Numbered from the stretch's first letter, positions 7,589 to 16,718 are shown. The stretch is DNA of 64,000 nucleotides from Ruminococcaceae bacterium OttesenSCG-928-O06 (GCA_030265505.1 JAJDGD010000001.1:1-64000), one strand, 5' to 3'. Notes: generated by a model not told the origin, from the letters alone. Numbers and translations: made by a program.

Positions 7589-8704
7589 TTATTTGATGTC
7601 GTGGCGGGCCTCAAAGTCGCTGAAAATGTCTTTCTCGCTGTACTGCTTCACTTCTTCGGTGCCGTCCAGCGCGCGGGCCACGCCGGCCGCCAGGCCCTCC
7701 AGCTCGTACTCGCCGGCCATCACTTCCACCGGGGCCAAAAACTTCACATACTCGGTAATCTGCGCCGTCATGTTTTTGTCGTTGCTAAGGCCGCCGGTAA
7801 GCACAATGGCGTCCACCTGGCCCTTCAGGGGAATGCTCATGGCGCCGATAAACTTGCAGATTTGGTATACGGTGGTGTCGAACACAAGCTTCGCATACTT
7901 GTTGCCTTCATCAATCATCTTGCGCACTTCCATGCCGTTGTCGGTGCCCAGATGGTCGGTCCAGCCGCCGGTAAGCTGCGATTTGCTGCGCAGCACTTCG
8001 GGGTCCACGCCTTTTTTCAGCTGCTCCAGCACGTCCACCAGGGTGATGGTGCCGGTGCGGGTGGGGGCCATGGGCCCTTCGCCCCAGGACGCGTCGGAGG
8101 CGTCCACCATGCGGCCCTTGCGGTGGGCCACCACCGAGATGCCGCCGCCGATGTGGGCGATGATGAGGTTCATGTCCTCGTATTTTTTGCCCTGCTTTTC
8201 GGCATAGCGGTGGCCAATTTCCTTTTGGTTCAGCGCATGGCCGCGGCTTTTGCGGTACACACCCTTCAGGCCCGTAAGGCGGGCCAAATCATCATACTCG
8301 TCCACGGTGGGGCCGTTCACAATAAAGGCGGGCTTGCCGTTTTTCTTCGACATTTCGGCCGCCATCTGGGCCGCCAGGTTGGCCGGGTGGCTGCCGCGCT
8401 TGGCTGCTACAACGGCGTTCAGCATCTCGTCGTTCACCGCGTACACGCCGCCCTCAATGGGCCCCAAAGAACCGCCGCGCGCCGCAAACGCGTCAATGTC
8501 CTCCAGCTTGATGCCATGTTTTTCCAGCTCATCCAGCACCAGCTGCAGGCGGTAATCCTTCTGGTCGCCCACTTTGGCAAACTTGGCAAGGTCCTCCTTG
8601 GCATGCTGAATGCCGGTTTTGAACACCTCTTTGTCCCCTTTGAACACACCAATCTTGGTGGAAGTGGAACCCGGGTTGATCGACAGAATCATATACTCGG
8701 CCAT
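7589..8704 (-). CDS. buk: Butyrate kinase
   Basis: A 371-residue ASKHA-fold acyl kinase that makes butyrate and ATP from butyryl-phosphate and ADP. The adenosine/phosphate segments are visible: MILSINPGSTSTKIGVFKGD at residues 5-24, AHIGGGISVVAHRKGRMVDA in the middle, and VLTGGLSNDKN before the C-terminal helix. The start at ATG 8702-8704 follows GGGAGGAAAA; the frame stays open upstream, but that extension has no family similarity. Buk precedes ptb here, the reverse of the common ptb-buk order. Together they indicate a butyrate producer. No clear sigma-A or sigma-54 promoter was recognised upstream. Confidence 0.95.
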   Translation of the reverse strand: MAEYMILSINPGSTSTKIGVFKGDKEVFKTGIQHAKEDLAKFAKVGDQKDYRLQLVLDELEKHGIKLEDIDAFAARGGSLGPIEGGVYAVNDEMLNAVVAAKRGSHPANLAAQMAAEMSKKNGKPAFIVNGPTVDEYDDLARLTGLKGVYRKSRGHALNQKEIGHRYAEKQGKKYEDMNLIIAHIGGGISVVAHRKGRMVDASDASWGEGPMAPTRTGTITLVDVLEQLKKGVDPEVLRSKSQLTGGWTDHLGTDNGMEVRKMIDEGNKYAKLVFDTTVYQICKFIGAMSIPLKGQVDAIVLTGGLSNDKNMTAQITEYVKFLAPVEVMAGEYELEGLAAGVARALDGTEEVKQYSEKDIFSDFEARHDIK

Positions 8705-8990
8705 TGCTTTTTTCCTCCCTGTCTGCTTCTCTTCGCATAATATCATTCTCCGCCCGCAGGCGGTTCGCACCAAAATTACGGCCGCACACCGGCGCAGGCC
8801 ACTAGAATTTAATGTACCACAATTTGCCACCAAAGAAAAGCCCGGCTGTGCAAAAAAGCGGCGTTTTCTGCGGGTTTTGGTCCTGCGGCGGGCAACACTC
8901 CGGGCGCGTTTGTTCGCCTCTTGTGCATTCCGCCTGGTTTCATGTGAAAATTCTATATAAATCGCCTGTTCGGGCAGTCCCTGCCGGCCC
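8705..8990. other. Divergent intergenic region between buk and the macrodomain gene
   Basis: It holds the buk leader with its ribosome binding site (8710-8720). AT-rich spots near 8806-8815 and 8952-8960 could be -10 elements for buk, but no -35 at proper spacing was found. Confidence 0.4.
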
Positions 8991-9019
8991 TTGTGGCCAC
9001 GCCGGCTTTGGGTTATATT
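8991..9019 (+). promoter_or_regulatory. Putative promoter of the macrodomain gene
   Basis: TTGTGG (8991-8996), 17-base spacer, TATATT (9014-9019); the start codon is 40 bases downstream. Confidence 0.5.
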
Positions 9020-9058
9020 GATAGCAAGGCCCGCCACAGCGAAAGGAGAGGGAGGATT

Positions 9059-9568
9059 ATGATCCGCATCGTTCAGGGTGACATCACCGCCTGCCAAACA
9101 GACGCCATTGTGAACGCCGCCAACAACAGCCTTTTGGGCGGCGGCGGGGTAGACGGCGCTATCCATGCCGCCGCCGGGCCCGCCCTGCTAAAAGAATGCC
9201 GCACCCTGGGCGGCTGTGCCACCGGCGGCGCAAAAATAACCGGCGGTTATAAGCTGCCGGCAAAATATGTCATCCATGTGGTGGGGCCGGTGTGGCAGGG
9301 CGGCGGTGCCGGCGAGGAAGCCCTTTTGTACAGCTGCCACAAAAACGCCCTGCGCCTGGCCGGGGAAAAGGGCCTTGCCAGCATCGCGTTTCCCTCGGTA
9401 AGCACCGGGGTATACCGCTTTCCCCTGCACCTGGCCGCGCCCATTGCGCTTTTGGCACTGCAAACGGAAAGCGCCCAGTGGCCCACCATTACCTCCATTG
9501 CCATGGTGTGCTTCGACGACGCCACCTTTGCCGCCTACACCCGGGCCCTGGCGGCGCAGGGCGGTTAG
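9059..9568 (+). CDS. Macrodomain protein (O-acetyl-ADP-ribose deacetylase type)
   Basis: A 169-residue single macrodomain of the MacroD/YmdB type, which removes acetyl from O-acetyl-ADP-ribose or ADP-ribose from acidic side chains. Catalytic and ligand-loop residues are visible: QGDIT at 6-10, [20 protein letters not shown] at 15-34 (the Asn and the Gly-rich loop with Asp), and [11 protein letters not shown], the phosphate-binding loop. ATG 9059-9061 follows AGGAGAGGGAGG. It is transcribed alone, convergent with the DUF6054-like gene. No ADP-ribosyltransferase or sirtuin gene is nearby, so the physiological substrate is open. Confidence 0.92.
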   Translation: MIRIVQGDITACQTDAIVNAANNSLLGGGGVDGAIHAAAGPALLKECRTLGGCATGGAKITGGYKLPAKYVIHVVGPVWQGGGAGEEALLYSCHKNALRLAGEKGLASIAFPSVSTGVYRFPLHLAAPIALLALQTESAQWPTITSIAMVCFDDATFAAYTRALAAQGG

Positions 9569-9593
9569 GCCGGCACACAAAGCGCCCGGCACT

Positions 9594-9947
9594 TCACGGC
9601 ATGCCCGGCTGCAGGGGGTAGCGTTCTTCTATGGCCACTACCAGGGTCTTCAAAAAAGCCTCTTCCCCCACGGTGTTTATTTTGAAGAACGTGGCTTTGC
9701 TGCCGCCCGCGGTGATGGCCGTCAAAAACAGGTTGTTGCCCTCCCCCACCAGGGCAAGGGTAAGGCTTACCCTGTTGCCACCAAACACGCTGTACCGCTC
9801 AAACACATGCACGGCAACCCGCACACCGCCCAGCATATAGTCGCTTCCATCCTCGCGGCTGGCCGTGCTGCTTCTGCCGATGGCCTCCGTGCACATCTGC
9901 CACACTTCGTCGAAGTGGCCGTTTATCCTGCATTCATACTTCGCCAT
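9594..9947 (-). CDS. DUF6054-like conserved protein
   Basis: A 117-residue protein starting [18 protein letters not shown], with [20 protein letters not shown] in the middle and [17 protein letters not shown] near the end. This matches my memory of DUF6054, small clostridial proteins of unknown function; I could not run a profile search. It has no signal peptide or membrane segment. The start codon (9945-9947, RBS AAGGAGAA) lies inside the last codons of glpK, a 14-base overlap that suggests translational coupling. Nothing in the protein points to glycerol metabolism. Confidence 0.75.
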   Translation of the reverse strand: MAKYECRINGHFDEVWQMCTEAIGRSSTASREDGSDYMLGGVRVAVHVFERYSVFGGNRVSLTLALVGEGNNLFLTAITAGGSKATFFKINTVGEEAFLKTLVVAIEERYPLQPGMP

Positions 9948-11445
9948 CTGTATTCTCCTTCTGCGGCCGCGCCCAGCCCAGGCTGCGCTGCACTGCGCGC
10001 TGCCAGCCCCCCAGCAGCGCGGCGCGCTGCGCCGCCGCCATAGCGGGGGCAAAAACGACGTCTTGCCGCCACAGGCTGCGAATTTCCTCCAGGTTTTGCC
10101 ACACCCCGCAGGCCAAGCCCGCAAGGTAGGCCGCGCCCAGGGCCGTGCTTTCCCGCACCACCGGGCGCACCACCGGGCAGCCCAGCATATCTGCCTGGAA
10201 CTGCATCAAAAAAGCGTCGCGGCAGGCGCCGCCATCCACCTTCAGGCTGTGCAGCGCAAGACCGGTGTCCTTCTCCATGGCCTGCACCAAATCATAGCTT
10301 TGGTAGGCAATGGCCTCCTGGGCGGCGCGTATGATATGCTCGCGCTTTGTGCCCCGGGTGATGCCCACAATGGTGCCACGGGCGTACATGTCCCAGTGGG
10401 GGGCGCCCAGCCCGGTGAAAGCAGGCACCAGGTACACCCCGCCGGTGTCGTCCACCTTGCGGGCGTAGTATTCGGCGTCGCGGCTTTCGTCCAGCAGGTG
10501 CATTTCATCCCGCAGCCACTGGATGACCGCCCCACCCACAAAAATGCTGCCCTCCAGGGCATACTGCACCGTGCCGCCGCGCCCCATGGCAATGGTGGTA
10601 AGCAGGCCGTTTTTACTCTCGCACGCTTCGGCCCCGGTGTTCATCAGCAAAAAACAGCCGGTGCCGTAGGTGTTCTTGCTCTCGCCTTTTTCAAAGCAGC
10701 ACTGGCCAAACAGGGCGGCCTGCTGGTCTCCCGCCATGCCCGCCACGGGAATGCTGTGCCCCAAAACCTCGGTATGGCCGTACACCTGGCTGCTCTCGCA
10801 CACGGTGGGCAGGCAGGCGGGGGGAATGTCCAGGGCGCGCAGCAGTTCTTCGTCCCACCGCAGCTTGTGGATGTCGTACAGCATGGTGCGGGAAGCGTTG
10901 GTATAGTCCGTCACATGCACACCGCCGCAAAGCTTCCATATAAGCCAGCTGTCCACCGTGCCAAATAGTATGTCCCCGCGGGCGGCTTTTTCGCGCGCAC
11001 CGGGCACCTCGTCCAGTATCCACTTTATCTTGGTAGCGGAAAAATAGGCGTCGGGCACAAGGCCCGTGGCCTTTTTTATGTGCCCGGCATAGCCGTTTTT
11101 GCACAGGTCGTCCACAAGGGGGGCGGTGCGGCGGCACTGCCACACAATGGCGTTATAGATAGGCTTGCCGGTTTCCCTGTCCCACAAAATGGTGGTCTCG
11201 CGCTGGTTGGTAATGCCGATGGCGGCGATGCGCCGCGGGGGCACCCCGCTTTGGGCAATCACCTCGGTCATCACGGCCAGCTGGGAGGAATAGATCTCCA
11301 TGGGGTCGTGCTCCACCCAGCCCTCGCGCGGGTAAAACTGGGTAAATTCCTTCTGGGCGCTTCCCACAATATTCTGCGCCGAATCAAACAAAATGGCGCG
11401 GGACGTGGTGGTGCCTTGGTCCAGCGCCAGTACATAGGGTCCCAT
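9934..11445 (-). CDS. glpK: Glycerol kinase
   Basis: A 503-residue FGGY-family kinase that phosphorylates glycerol with ATP to glycerol 3-phosphate. Markers are [15 protein letters not shown] at residues 5-19 (phosphate 1 motif), [25 protein letters not shown] (phosphate 2 / adenosine loop) and [18 protein letters not shown] near the C-terminus. Start ATG 11443-11445 has AGGAGG upstream. It lies 13 bases after the alpha/beta hydrolase gene and overlaps the DUF6054-like gene, so the three form one operon. No glycerol facilitator or glycerol-3-phosphate dehydrogenase gene is in the window. A role in recycling glycerol from lipids released by the upstream hydrolase is an inference. Confidence 0.95.
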   Translation of the reverse strand: MGPYVLALDQGTTTSRAILFDSAQNIVGSAQKEFTQFYPREGWVEHDPMEIYSSQLAVMTEVIAQSGVPPRRIAAIGITNQRETTILWDRETGKPIYNAIVWQCRRTAPLVDDLCKNGYAGHIKKATGLVPDAYFSATKIKWILDEVPGAREKAARGDILFGTVDSWLIWKLCGGVHVTDYTNASRTMLYDIHKLRWDEELLRALDIPPACLPTVCESSQVYGHTEVLGHSIPVAGMAGDQQAALFGQCCFEKGESKNTYGTGCFLLMNTGAEACESKNGLLTTIAMGRGGTVQYALEGSIFVGGAVIQWLRDEMHLLDESRDAEYYARKVDDTGGVYLVPAFTGLGAPHWDMYARGTIVGITRGTKREHIIRAAQEAIAYQSYDLVQAMEKDTGLALHSLKVDGGACRDAFLMQFQADMLGCPVVRPVVRESTALGAAYLAGLACGVWQNLEEIRSLWRQDVVFAPAMAAAQRAALLGGWQRAVQRSLGWARPQKENTDGEV

Positions 11446-11458
11446 ATGGTTCCTCCTT

Positions 11459-12418
11459 TTAGGCGGCGTGGCAGGCCAAAAAGGCATCCACCGTGCCCCA
11501 ATACAGCCCTTCGTCCGTGGTGCTGGCCGCGCCGTGGCCCGCACCCTCTATCACCAACAGCTCTTTTTCGCAGCTGGCGGCCTCGTACACCTCGTACAGC
11601 ATGTAGGTTGGCACAAAGGTATCCTCGCTGCCGTGGATGAACAAAATGGGCACCTGGCTTTTGGCCACCTGGCGCACCGCGCTGGCCTGGTGCAGCCAGT
11701 AGCCCGCGCGCAGCCGTGTAACAACGGCGGAAAAATGCATCACCGGGAAGGCCGGCAGGCCAAAAATCCCTTTCAGCTGGTAGGCAAACTCGTCCCACGC
11801 AGAGGTATAGCCGCAGTCCTCCACAATGGCGCGCACATTTTCGGGCAAATCCTCGCCGCTGGCCATCATCACCGTGGCGCCCCCCATAGACACCCCGTGC
11901 AGCACGATGGTGTGGGGCGCATGTTCCTCGTTGATGGCATTGATCCAGCCCACCATATCCAGCCGTTCGTCCCACCCCATGCCGATATAGTCCCCTTCGC
12001 TCTCGCCGCAGCCGCGGGCGTCGGGCAGTAAAACACTGTAACCCCACTGGGTGTACTGCATCGCCGCGCGTATCATCTGCCGGCCGGTGCCGTTGTAGCC
12101 GTGGGCCAAAATGGCCCATCTTTCCGCGCCTGGTTGCTCTATTTTATAGGCGTGCAGGGAAAGGCCGTCGCCGCTTTGCATCCATACGTCCTCATAGCCC
12201 ACACCGGCAAACCAGGCTTCGTTCTCCTGCTGGCGGCGCCGGGCGGCTTCGTCGCTGCCGCCCAGCACATTGTGGGGCGCCTGCAGCACCACGGTTTTGT
12301 CGCTGGTGGGGTCTATGGCAAGTGTATAAAAATAGCTGCCCGCGGCAAAGCCCGCCACCAACACCACCGCCAGCAGCACCGCCGTGGCTATCCATATCCG
12401 TTTTTTGGTTTTGCCCAT
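11459..12418 (-). CDS. Membrane-anchored alpha/beta hydrolase
   Basis: A 319-residue alpha/beta hydrolase with an N-terminal membrane anchor (about residues 8-30). The fold is clear: HGYNGTG (oxyanion loop), the nucleophile elbow GVSMGG with S177, the acid in HGSEDTFVP (D266), and the histidine in GAGHG (H295). It resembles the YqkD/FrsA-like serine hydrolases of Firmicutes that face the outside of the cell. The substrate is unknown; a lipid or peptide ester is plausible. ATG 12416-12418 is chosen over an upstream GTG because AGGTG lies seven bases before it. It is the first gene of a likely operon with glpK. Confidence 0.85.
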   Translation of the reverse strand: MGKTKKRIWIATAVLLAVVLVAGFAAGSYFYTLAIDPTSDKTVVLQAPHNVLGGSDEAARRRQQENEAWFAGVGYEDVWMQSGDGLSLHAYKIEQPGAERWAILAHGYNGTGRQMIRAAMQYTQWGYSVLLPDARGCGESEGDYIGMGWDERLDMVGWINAINEEHAPHTIVLHGVSMGGATVMMASGEDLPENVRAIVEDCGYTSAWDEFAYQLKGIFGLPAFPVMHFSAVVTRLRAGYWLHQASAVRQVAKSQVPILFIHGSEDTFVPTYMLYEVYEAASCEKELLVIEGAGHGAASTTDEGLYWGTVDAFLACHAA

Positions 12419-12498
12419 CGTTTTCACCTGCGCCTTGCCTGCGCGTTTGCATCTTTATGATACCAAACACCGCCCGGGCAATGCAACCGGCGGCATGC

Positions 12499-13485
12499 CT
12501 ATTGCAACACCAAATCGGCCAGGGCTTCGGCCGCAAGGCCGTGGATGTAATACCCCACGTCGGTGTCCTGCAAGGCGTCCAAAATATCCTGCCGCACCCG
12601 GCGGCAGCCGGCCAGCGCGGCGCTTAGCGCCCCCACCTCACCATTGCCAAAAAAGTCTCCGGCAAAATGGGCGCCGGTTATGCGCCCGGCGTTTGTATTT
12701 AGCCATACCTCTACCCCGCCAAAGGGGTAGCGCTGCTTTTTGTACAGTCCCCCCGCGGGGCTGCGGCCCCAGTTCCACTCCCATGTGGCATATTTTTCCC
12801 GCCGCAGGGCCTGCACGGCGGCATGGTCCTGCCGGGTAAGGGCGTAGGGTGTAACGTCCCCTTCGGCAAACATCTCCTCCACCAAAAGCCGCTTGAAGTG
12901 GGCCAGGGGCACCGGGGCGGGCAGCCATTCGGCAATGTTTGTCACACGGCTGCGCACCGAGGCCACCCCCTTTGTGGCAATCTTGTCTGCCGCGGGGGTA
13001 AGCGCAGCATCCACGGCATCTAAATCCGAGGCATATAGCAGGGTGCCGTGGTGCATGGTGCGGCCCTGGCTGTTGTACTGGGCGTTTCCAGAGATTTTTT
13101 TGCCGTCTATCACAATGTCGTTGCGGCTGCTTTGCTGTGCGGGGGCGCCCAGCTTTTCCAGCGCACGCACCACCGGCCGGATGAACAGCGTAAAATCCAA
13201 ATTCTTTTCGCCCTGCTGGTTCACCACAAAGGTAAAGTTCAGGTTGCCTTCGTCCTGGTACATGGCCCCCCCGCCCGAAAGGCGGCGCACCACCTGCACG
13301 CCTTTTTCCTCCAGCAGCGGGGCGTTCACCTCGGCGGCGGTGTTTTGGTAGCGGCCCACCACCACGGCGTTTTTGTTTTGCCACAGCATAAAATATTCCT
13401 CGCTGCGGGGCAGGCGGCGGAACACCACTTCCTCCAATGCCATGTTGCTGTAGGCGTCCGTATAGGGGCTTTCTATGTATCGCAC
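12499..13485 (-). CDS. lplA: Lipoate-protein ligase A
   Basis: A 328-residue lipoate-protein ligase that attaches scavenged lipoate to E2 or glycine-cleavage H proteins through lipoyl-AMP. The BPL/LplA catalytic domain shows RRLSGGGAMYQDEGN at 67-81 (the lipoyl-AMP loop) and DGKKISGNAQYN with the catalytic lysine. The C-terminal accessory domain typical of LplA begins near residue 250. GTG 13483-13485 is the start, with GGAGG seven bases upstream. It has its own promoter at 13558-13587. Downstream genes on the same strand follow after 80 bases, so partial co-transcription with the hydrolase-glpK operon is possible. Confidence 0.93.
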   Translation of the reverse strand: MRYIESPYTDAYSNMALEEVVFRRLPRSEEYFMLWQNKNAVVVGRYQNTAAEVNAPLLEEKGVQVVRRLSGGGAMYQDEGNLNFTFVVNQQGEKNLDFTLFIRPVVRALEKLGAPAQQSSRNDIVIDGKKISGNAQYNSQGRTMHHGTLLYASDLDAVDAALTPAADKIATKGVASVRSRVTNIAEWLPAPVPLAHFKRLLVEEMFAEGDVTPYALTRQDHAAVQALRREKYATWEWNWGRSPAGGLYKKQRYPFGGVEVWLNTNAGRITGAHFAGDFFGNGEVGALSAALAGCRRVRQDILDALQDTDVGYYIHGLAAEALADLVLQ

Positions 13486-13557
13486 AGTGTATCCTCCGCA
13501 AAAGCATATTTAGCCCCCGCCACCCGCAGAAAAGCCGCGCGGCAAAAGGCATGTTTC

Positions 13558-13587
13558 AGTGTAGCGGGGCGGGCGGCGGCTTGTCAA
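13558..13587 (-). promoter_or_regulatory. Sigma-A promoter of lplA
   Basis: Minus strand TTGACA (13582-13587), 18-base spacer, TACACT (13558-13563). Confidence 0.65.
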
Positions 13588-13618
13588 CGCCCAACGGGCA
13601 AAAAGGGCGGGCGCGGAA

Positions 13619-13776
13619 GTGTTGTTCGTGGCAGCATTTGGTGGCCCCGTTTGGGAGAGTATAGGGTGTTCCCAAAGAGAACGTCAGCCGCAAGGCGCCT
13701 TGCGAACAACGTCCCCTTGTTGTATGCAGGGCGCCGCGGAAGGTAGTTCTCGGCGTGGAATGCCCTATGCTCTCCC
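13619..13776 (+). repeat. Dispersed hairpin repeat, copy 1
   Basis: The element contains two 20-base arms (13653-13672 and 13757-13776) that pair along their whole length when read on the plus strand, with three G-U pairs. Inner pairing is AGAAC with GTTCT. A diverged copy (same strand, most of the element matching by eye) lies at 50908-51050. It encodes no protein and sits between two divergent promoters. Confidence 0.7.
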
Positions 13777-13837
13777 TGCCAGGCTTTCCCACCATATCCC
13801 AACCAACGTAGCGGGCCACTCCATACCAAAAATGGGT

Positions 13838-13867
13838 TTGACAACGCGATGCCTTGCCCTTTATACT
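13838..13867 (+). promoter_or_regulatory. Sigma-A promoter of the MATE-tetR operon
   Basis: TTGACA (13838-13843), 18-base spacer, TATACT (13862-13867). The TetR-type inverted repeat begins seven bases downstream. Confidence 0.75.
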
Positions 13868-13873
13868 ACTAGT

Positions 13874-13889
13874 TAGTACATCCGTACTA
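13874..13889 (+). promoter_or_regulatory. Putative TetR operator
   Basis: TAGTAC-ATCC-GTACTA is an inverted repeat with 6-base arms, placed over the expected transcription start of the MATE-tetR operon. Binding by the TetR protein at 15400-16020 would block initiation. Confidence 0.55.
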
Positions 13890-13936
13890 CTCCGCCCGGT
13901 GCAGCCCGGCGGCGCCGCCCATTACCAGGAGGAACT

Positions 13937-15352
13937 ATGAACCAAACCACCATACCCGCCGGGGCCAACCCCCTGGGCGCAGATAAAATATCTACTTTAA
14001 TACGCCGTTTTTCCATCCCCGCCATTGTAAGCATGCTGGTGAACGCCCTGTACAACATGGTGGACCAGGTTTTTATTGGCCAGGCCATTGGCATGCTGGG
14101 CATTGCCGCCACCAACGTGGCCTTTCCCCTCACCACCATCAGCACGGCGGTGGCCCTGCTTTTGGGCATTGGCGGGGCGTCCAACTTTAACCTGAAGCTG
14201 GGCGCGGGCGATAAAGAAAGCGCCAGCCGCATTGCGGGCAACACCTTCAGCATGCTGGCCATCTGTGGCGTTGTCATCGGCGCCGTTACCCTGCTGTTTA
14301 TAGACCCATTGCTGGTGGCCTTTGGCGCCACCCCCAGCGTGCTGCCCTATGCCCAGCCCTACACCGCCATCATCGCCCCGGGCATCCCGTTTTTGATTTT
14401 TGCAGCCGGGGCGGGACACATGATACGCGCCGACGGCAGCCCCACCTACGCCATGGGCTGCGTGATGGCCGGCGCCATCTTCAATTTGGTGTTCGACCCT
14501 ATCTTTCTGTTTGTCTTCGACATGGGCATAGAGGGCATTGCCCTGGCCACCACCCTGGGCCAGATCCTCAGCGCCAGCATTGCCTTTGTATACCTTCTCA
14601 AGCGCTTTCGCTCGGTGCCCATCCATAAAGAATATTTACGCCCGCGCGCGCGTTTTGTAGGGGCCATCTGCTCGCTGGGGGTGGCGTCCTGCTTCAACCA
14701 GCTGGCCATGACGGTGGTGCAGATTACCATGAACAACACGCTGCGGCACTATGGCGCGCTGTCCCCCTACGGCAGCGACATCCCCCTTGCCTGTGTGGGG
14801 GCCATCTCCAAGCTGGCCATGCTGTTTTTCGCCTTCCCCATCGGCATTGCGCAGGGCACCCAGCCCATCGTCAGCTTCAACTACGGCGCCCGCCGGTACG
14901 ACAGGGTGAAAACCGCCCTGCGCATCGCCCTCACGGCGGCGGGCATCATCTCCGTCGTCGCCTTTCTCATCTTCCAGCTGTTCCCGCGCCAACTGATGAG
15001 CATTTTTGGCGAGGACGACCCGCTTTACCTGCAATTCGCCGTGCGCTATCTGCGCGTCTATATGGCCATGACCTTCGTAAACGGGATACAGCCCATCACC
15101 TCCACATTCTTCACCTCCATCGGCAAGGCGCGGCGGGGCATGCTTGTCAGCCTTACGCGGCAAATCCTCTTTTTGATGCCGCTGATTTTGCTGCTGCCCA
15201 TGTTTTTGGGCATAGACGGCCTGATGTACGCCGGCCCCATTGCCGACGCCGCGGCCGCCACGGTGTCTGCCCTCCTGATCATCCGGGAGATACGCGCCAT
15301 GGGTGTGCTGCAAAAGCAGCAGGCCGCCATATTGCAGCCCCTGGGCAGCTGA
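13937..15352 (+). CDS. MATE family multidrug exporter
   Basis: A 471-residue polytopic protein with about twelve membrane segments in two homologous halves, typical of Na+/H+-coupled MATE exporters of the DinF/NorM type. Family segments include ISTLIRRFSIPAIVSMLVNA at the start, YNMVDQVFIGQAIG near 40 and the TQPIVSFNYGARRYDRVK loop in the second half. Start ATG 13937 follows AGGAGGAA. It is the first gene of a two-gene operon with a TetR regulator 47 bases downstream, so export of an inducing toxic compound is likely; the substrate is unknown. Confidence 0.92.
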   Translation: MNQTTIPAGANPLGADKISTLIRRFSIPAIVSMLVNALYNMVDQVFIGQAIGMLGIAATNVAFPLTTISTAVALLLGIGGASNFNLKLGAGDKESASRIAGNTFSMLAICGVVIGAVTLLFIDPLLVAFGATPSVLPYAQPYTAIIAPGIPFLIFAAGAGHMIRADGSPTYAMGCVMAGAIFNLVFDPIFLFVFDMGIEGIALATTLGQILSASIAFVYLLKRFRSVPIHKEYLRPRARFVGAICSLGVASCFNQLAMTVVQITMNNTLRHYGALSPYGSDIPLACVGAISKLAMLFFAFPIGIAQGTQPIVSFNYGARRYDRVKTALRIALTAAGIISVVAFLIFQLFPRQLMSIFGEDDPLYLQFAVRYLRVYMAMTFVNGIQPITSTFFTSIGKARRGMLVSLTRQILFLMPLILLLPMFLGIDGLMYAGPIADAAAATVSALLIIREIRAMGVLQKQQAAILQPLGS

Positions 15353-15399
15353 ACCGGCCCCCCACTTTTGCGTACGCCGCCCGCCTTTGCAGGAACACC

Positions 15400-16020
15400 A
15401 TGTCCAAGAAATATATCAAAGAAGAAATACTGAACACAGCGCGCCGCCTGTTCAACCAGCGGGGCTATAACGAGGTATCCATGCGGGACATTGCCGACGC
15501 GTTGTCCATCAGCGTGGGCAACCTTACCTACCACTACCCCCGCAAAGAGGATTTGATGGAGGCCGTAGTGCTGGAGATGCACCGCTACTACACCCCGCCC
15601 ACGGTGCCCCAAAGCCTGCCGGCGCTGAACGCCCTGTTTGCCCGCTTGCAGAACAACGTGCAGCAAAACGCCTTTTACTTTTGGCACTACACCCAGCTGG
15701 CCCAGTTGTCTCCCGTTATACACGACATTCAAACCAAGGTGCTGCAAGACCACCACGCCATGCTGCTGGGGGCACTGCAGCTGTTTGAAAGCCAGGGCCT
15801 GGTGCAGCCCGAGGCCTACAAGGGCCACTACACCCAGCTGGCCCTGGCAGTGAAGATATTGTGCGTGTATTGGGAGCCCCACAGCCACATGAGCGAGGGC
15901 CTGCCCCTGCCCAACGATTTTCTGGACTGCATTTGGAGCGTGCTGATTCCCGTGCTGACGGACGAAGGCCGGGAGATTTACCGCGAGAAAATCCAGAAGG
16001 TGCGCATAGAGATAGAATAG
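15400..16020 (+). CDS. TetR/AcrR family transcriptional regulator
   Basis: A 206-residue TetR-type repressor. The N-terminal helix-turn-helix (residues 5-55) contains ILNTARRLFNQRGYNEVSMR and SVGNLTYHYPRKEDL, close to the family consensus (VSxGxLYxHFxxKexL). The C-terminal half is a divergent helical ligand-binding domain rich in aromatic residues. It is co-transcribed with the MATE exporter and probably represses the operon through the inverted repeat at 13874-13889. A 13-bp terminator follows at 16223. Confidence 0.9.
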   Translation: MSKKYIKEEILNTARRLFNQRGYNEVSMRDIADALSISVGNLTYHYPRKEDLMEAVVLEMHRYYTPPTVPQSLPALNALFARLQNNVQQNAFYFWHYTQLAQLSPVIHDIQTKVLQDHHAMLLGALQLFESQGLVQPEAYKGHYTQLALAVKILCVYWEPHSHMSEGLPLPNDFLDCIWSVLIPVLTDEGREIYREKIQKVRIEIE

Positions 16021-16222
16021 AAGGCCCTGCCGCGGGGCACAGGCCCTTATGCTCGCCTGCCTGCCCCATATGAAAGCACGCGTGTGTCTCTTCCCTTTGT
16101 TGGGAAACAAGGCTCCTGTACCCTCCCCTGCAATGCCTGGGTTTTCCAGCAAACGCTCTCTCCCAAAAAATATTACAACGTTTCATCGCATATACTTTTT
16201 GCTTTTTCTTCATATTTTGCTG

Positions 16223-16254
16223 AAAAAGCCCTGTCGGTGTTGACAGGGCTTTTT
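16223..16254 (+). terminator. Terminator of the MATE-tetR operon, overlapping the next promoter
   Basis: AAAAAGCCCTGTC (16223-16235) pairs with GACAGGGCTTTTT (16242-16254) around GGTGTT. The descending arm contains most of the -35 box (TTGACA, 16240-16245) of the following gntR promoter. Confidence 0.85.
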
Positions 16255-16268
16255 CTTGTGTGTATACT
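16240..16268 (+). promoter_or_regulatory. Sigma-A promoter of the gntR-ABC operon
   Basis: TTGACA (16240-16245), 17-base spacer, TATACT (16263-16268). The -35 lies inside the upstream terminator stem. Confidence 0.8.
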
Positions 16269-16276
16269 GTGTATAG

Positions 16277-16288
16277 CGTATATATACG
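16277..16288 (+). promoter_or_regulatory. Putative operator of the GntR-type regulator
   Basis: CGTATATATACG is a perfect 12-bp palindrome just downstream of the -10 box. YtrA-type regulators usually bind AT-rich inverted repeats at their own promoter. Confidence 0.5.
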
Positions 16289-16307
16289 ATAATGGCAGGT
16301 GCACCAA

Positions 16308-16679
16308 ATGGACATCATCATCAGCAACAGCGACGGCCGCCCTATTTATGAGCAGATCACCGGGCAGATCAAAAGCCAGATCCTCACCGGGCGGCTGGCC
16401 GCCGGGGAGGCTTTGCCCAGCATTCGGCTGCTGGCAAAGGAATTGCGCATTAGCGTAATTACTACCAAGCGCGCCTACGAGGACCTTGAACGGGACGGGT
16501 TTATTGAGACCATTCCCGGCAAAGGCAGCTTTGTGGCGGCCAAAAACACCGAGTTTGTGCGCGAGGAACACCTGCGCCTGGCCGAGGGGTTTTTGGCAAA
16601 AGCCGTGGATGTGGCCAAAACCTCGGGCATCCCGTACGAGGAACTGGCCGAGATATTACAGGTACTGTACAAAGAATAG
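16308..16679 (+). CDS. GntR family regulator, YtrA subfamily
   Basis: A 123-residue protein with an N-terminal winged helix (PIYEQITGQIKSQILTGRL, then LPSIRLLAKELRISVITTKR) and only a short C-terminal helix pair. That is the size and form of YtrA regulators, which repress linked ABC exporters in Firmicutes and respond to cell-wall antibiotics. ATG 16308 is preferred over an upstream GTG because AGGTG lies before it. It is the first gene of an operon with the ATPase and two permeases; autoregulation through the palindrome at 16277 is inferred. Confidence 0.92.
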   Translation: MDIIISNSDGRPIYEQITGQIKSQILTGRLAAGEALPSIRLLAKELRISVITTKRAYEDLERDGFIETIPGKGSFVAAKNTEFVREEHLRLAEGFLAKAVDVAKTSGIPYEELAEILQVLYKE

Positions 16680-16718
16680 CCCAGGCCGCACGGGCCGGGC
16701 AGCAAAGAGGAACCCATC

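Noticed and set aside
4977-9050. Search for sigma-54 promoters near rpoN and buk-ptb
   Set aside because: No sequence close to TGGCAC-N5-TTGC was found by eye upstream of these genes; partial matches such as TGGCAAATTGTGG before buk lack the -12 GC.
8705-9166. N-terminal extension of butyrate kinase by about 150 codons
   Set aside because: The extra residues are unlike the family, and ATG 8702-8704 has a strong ribosome binding site and the conserved N-terminus.
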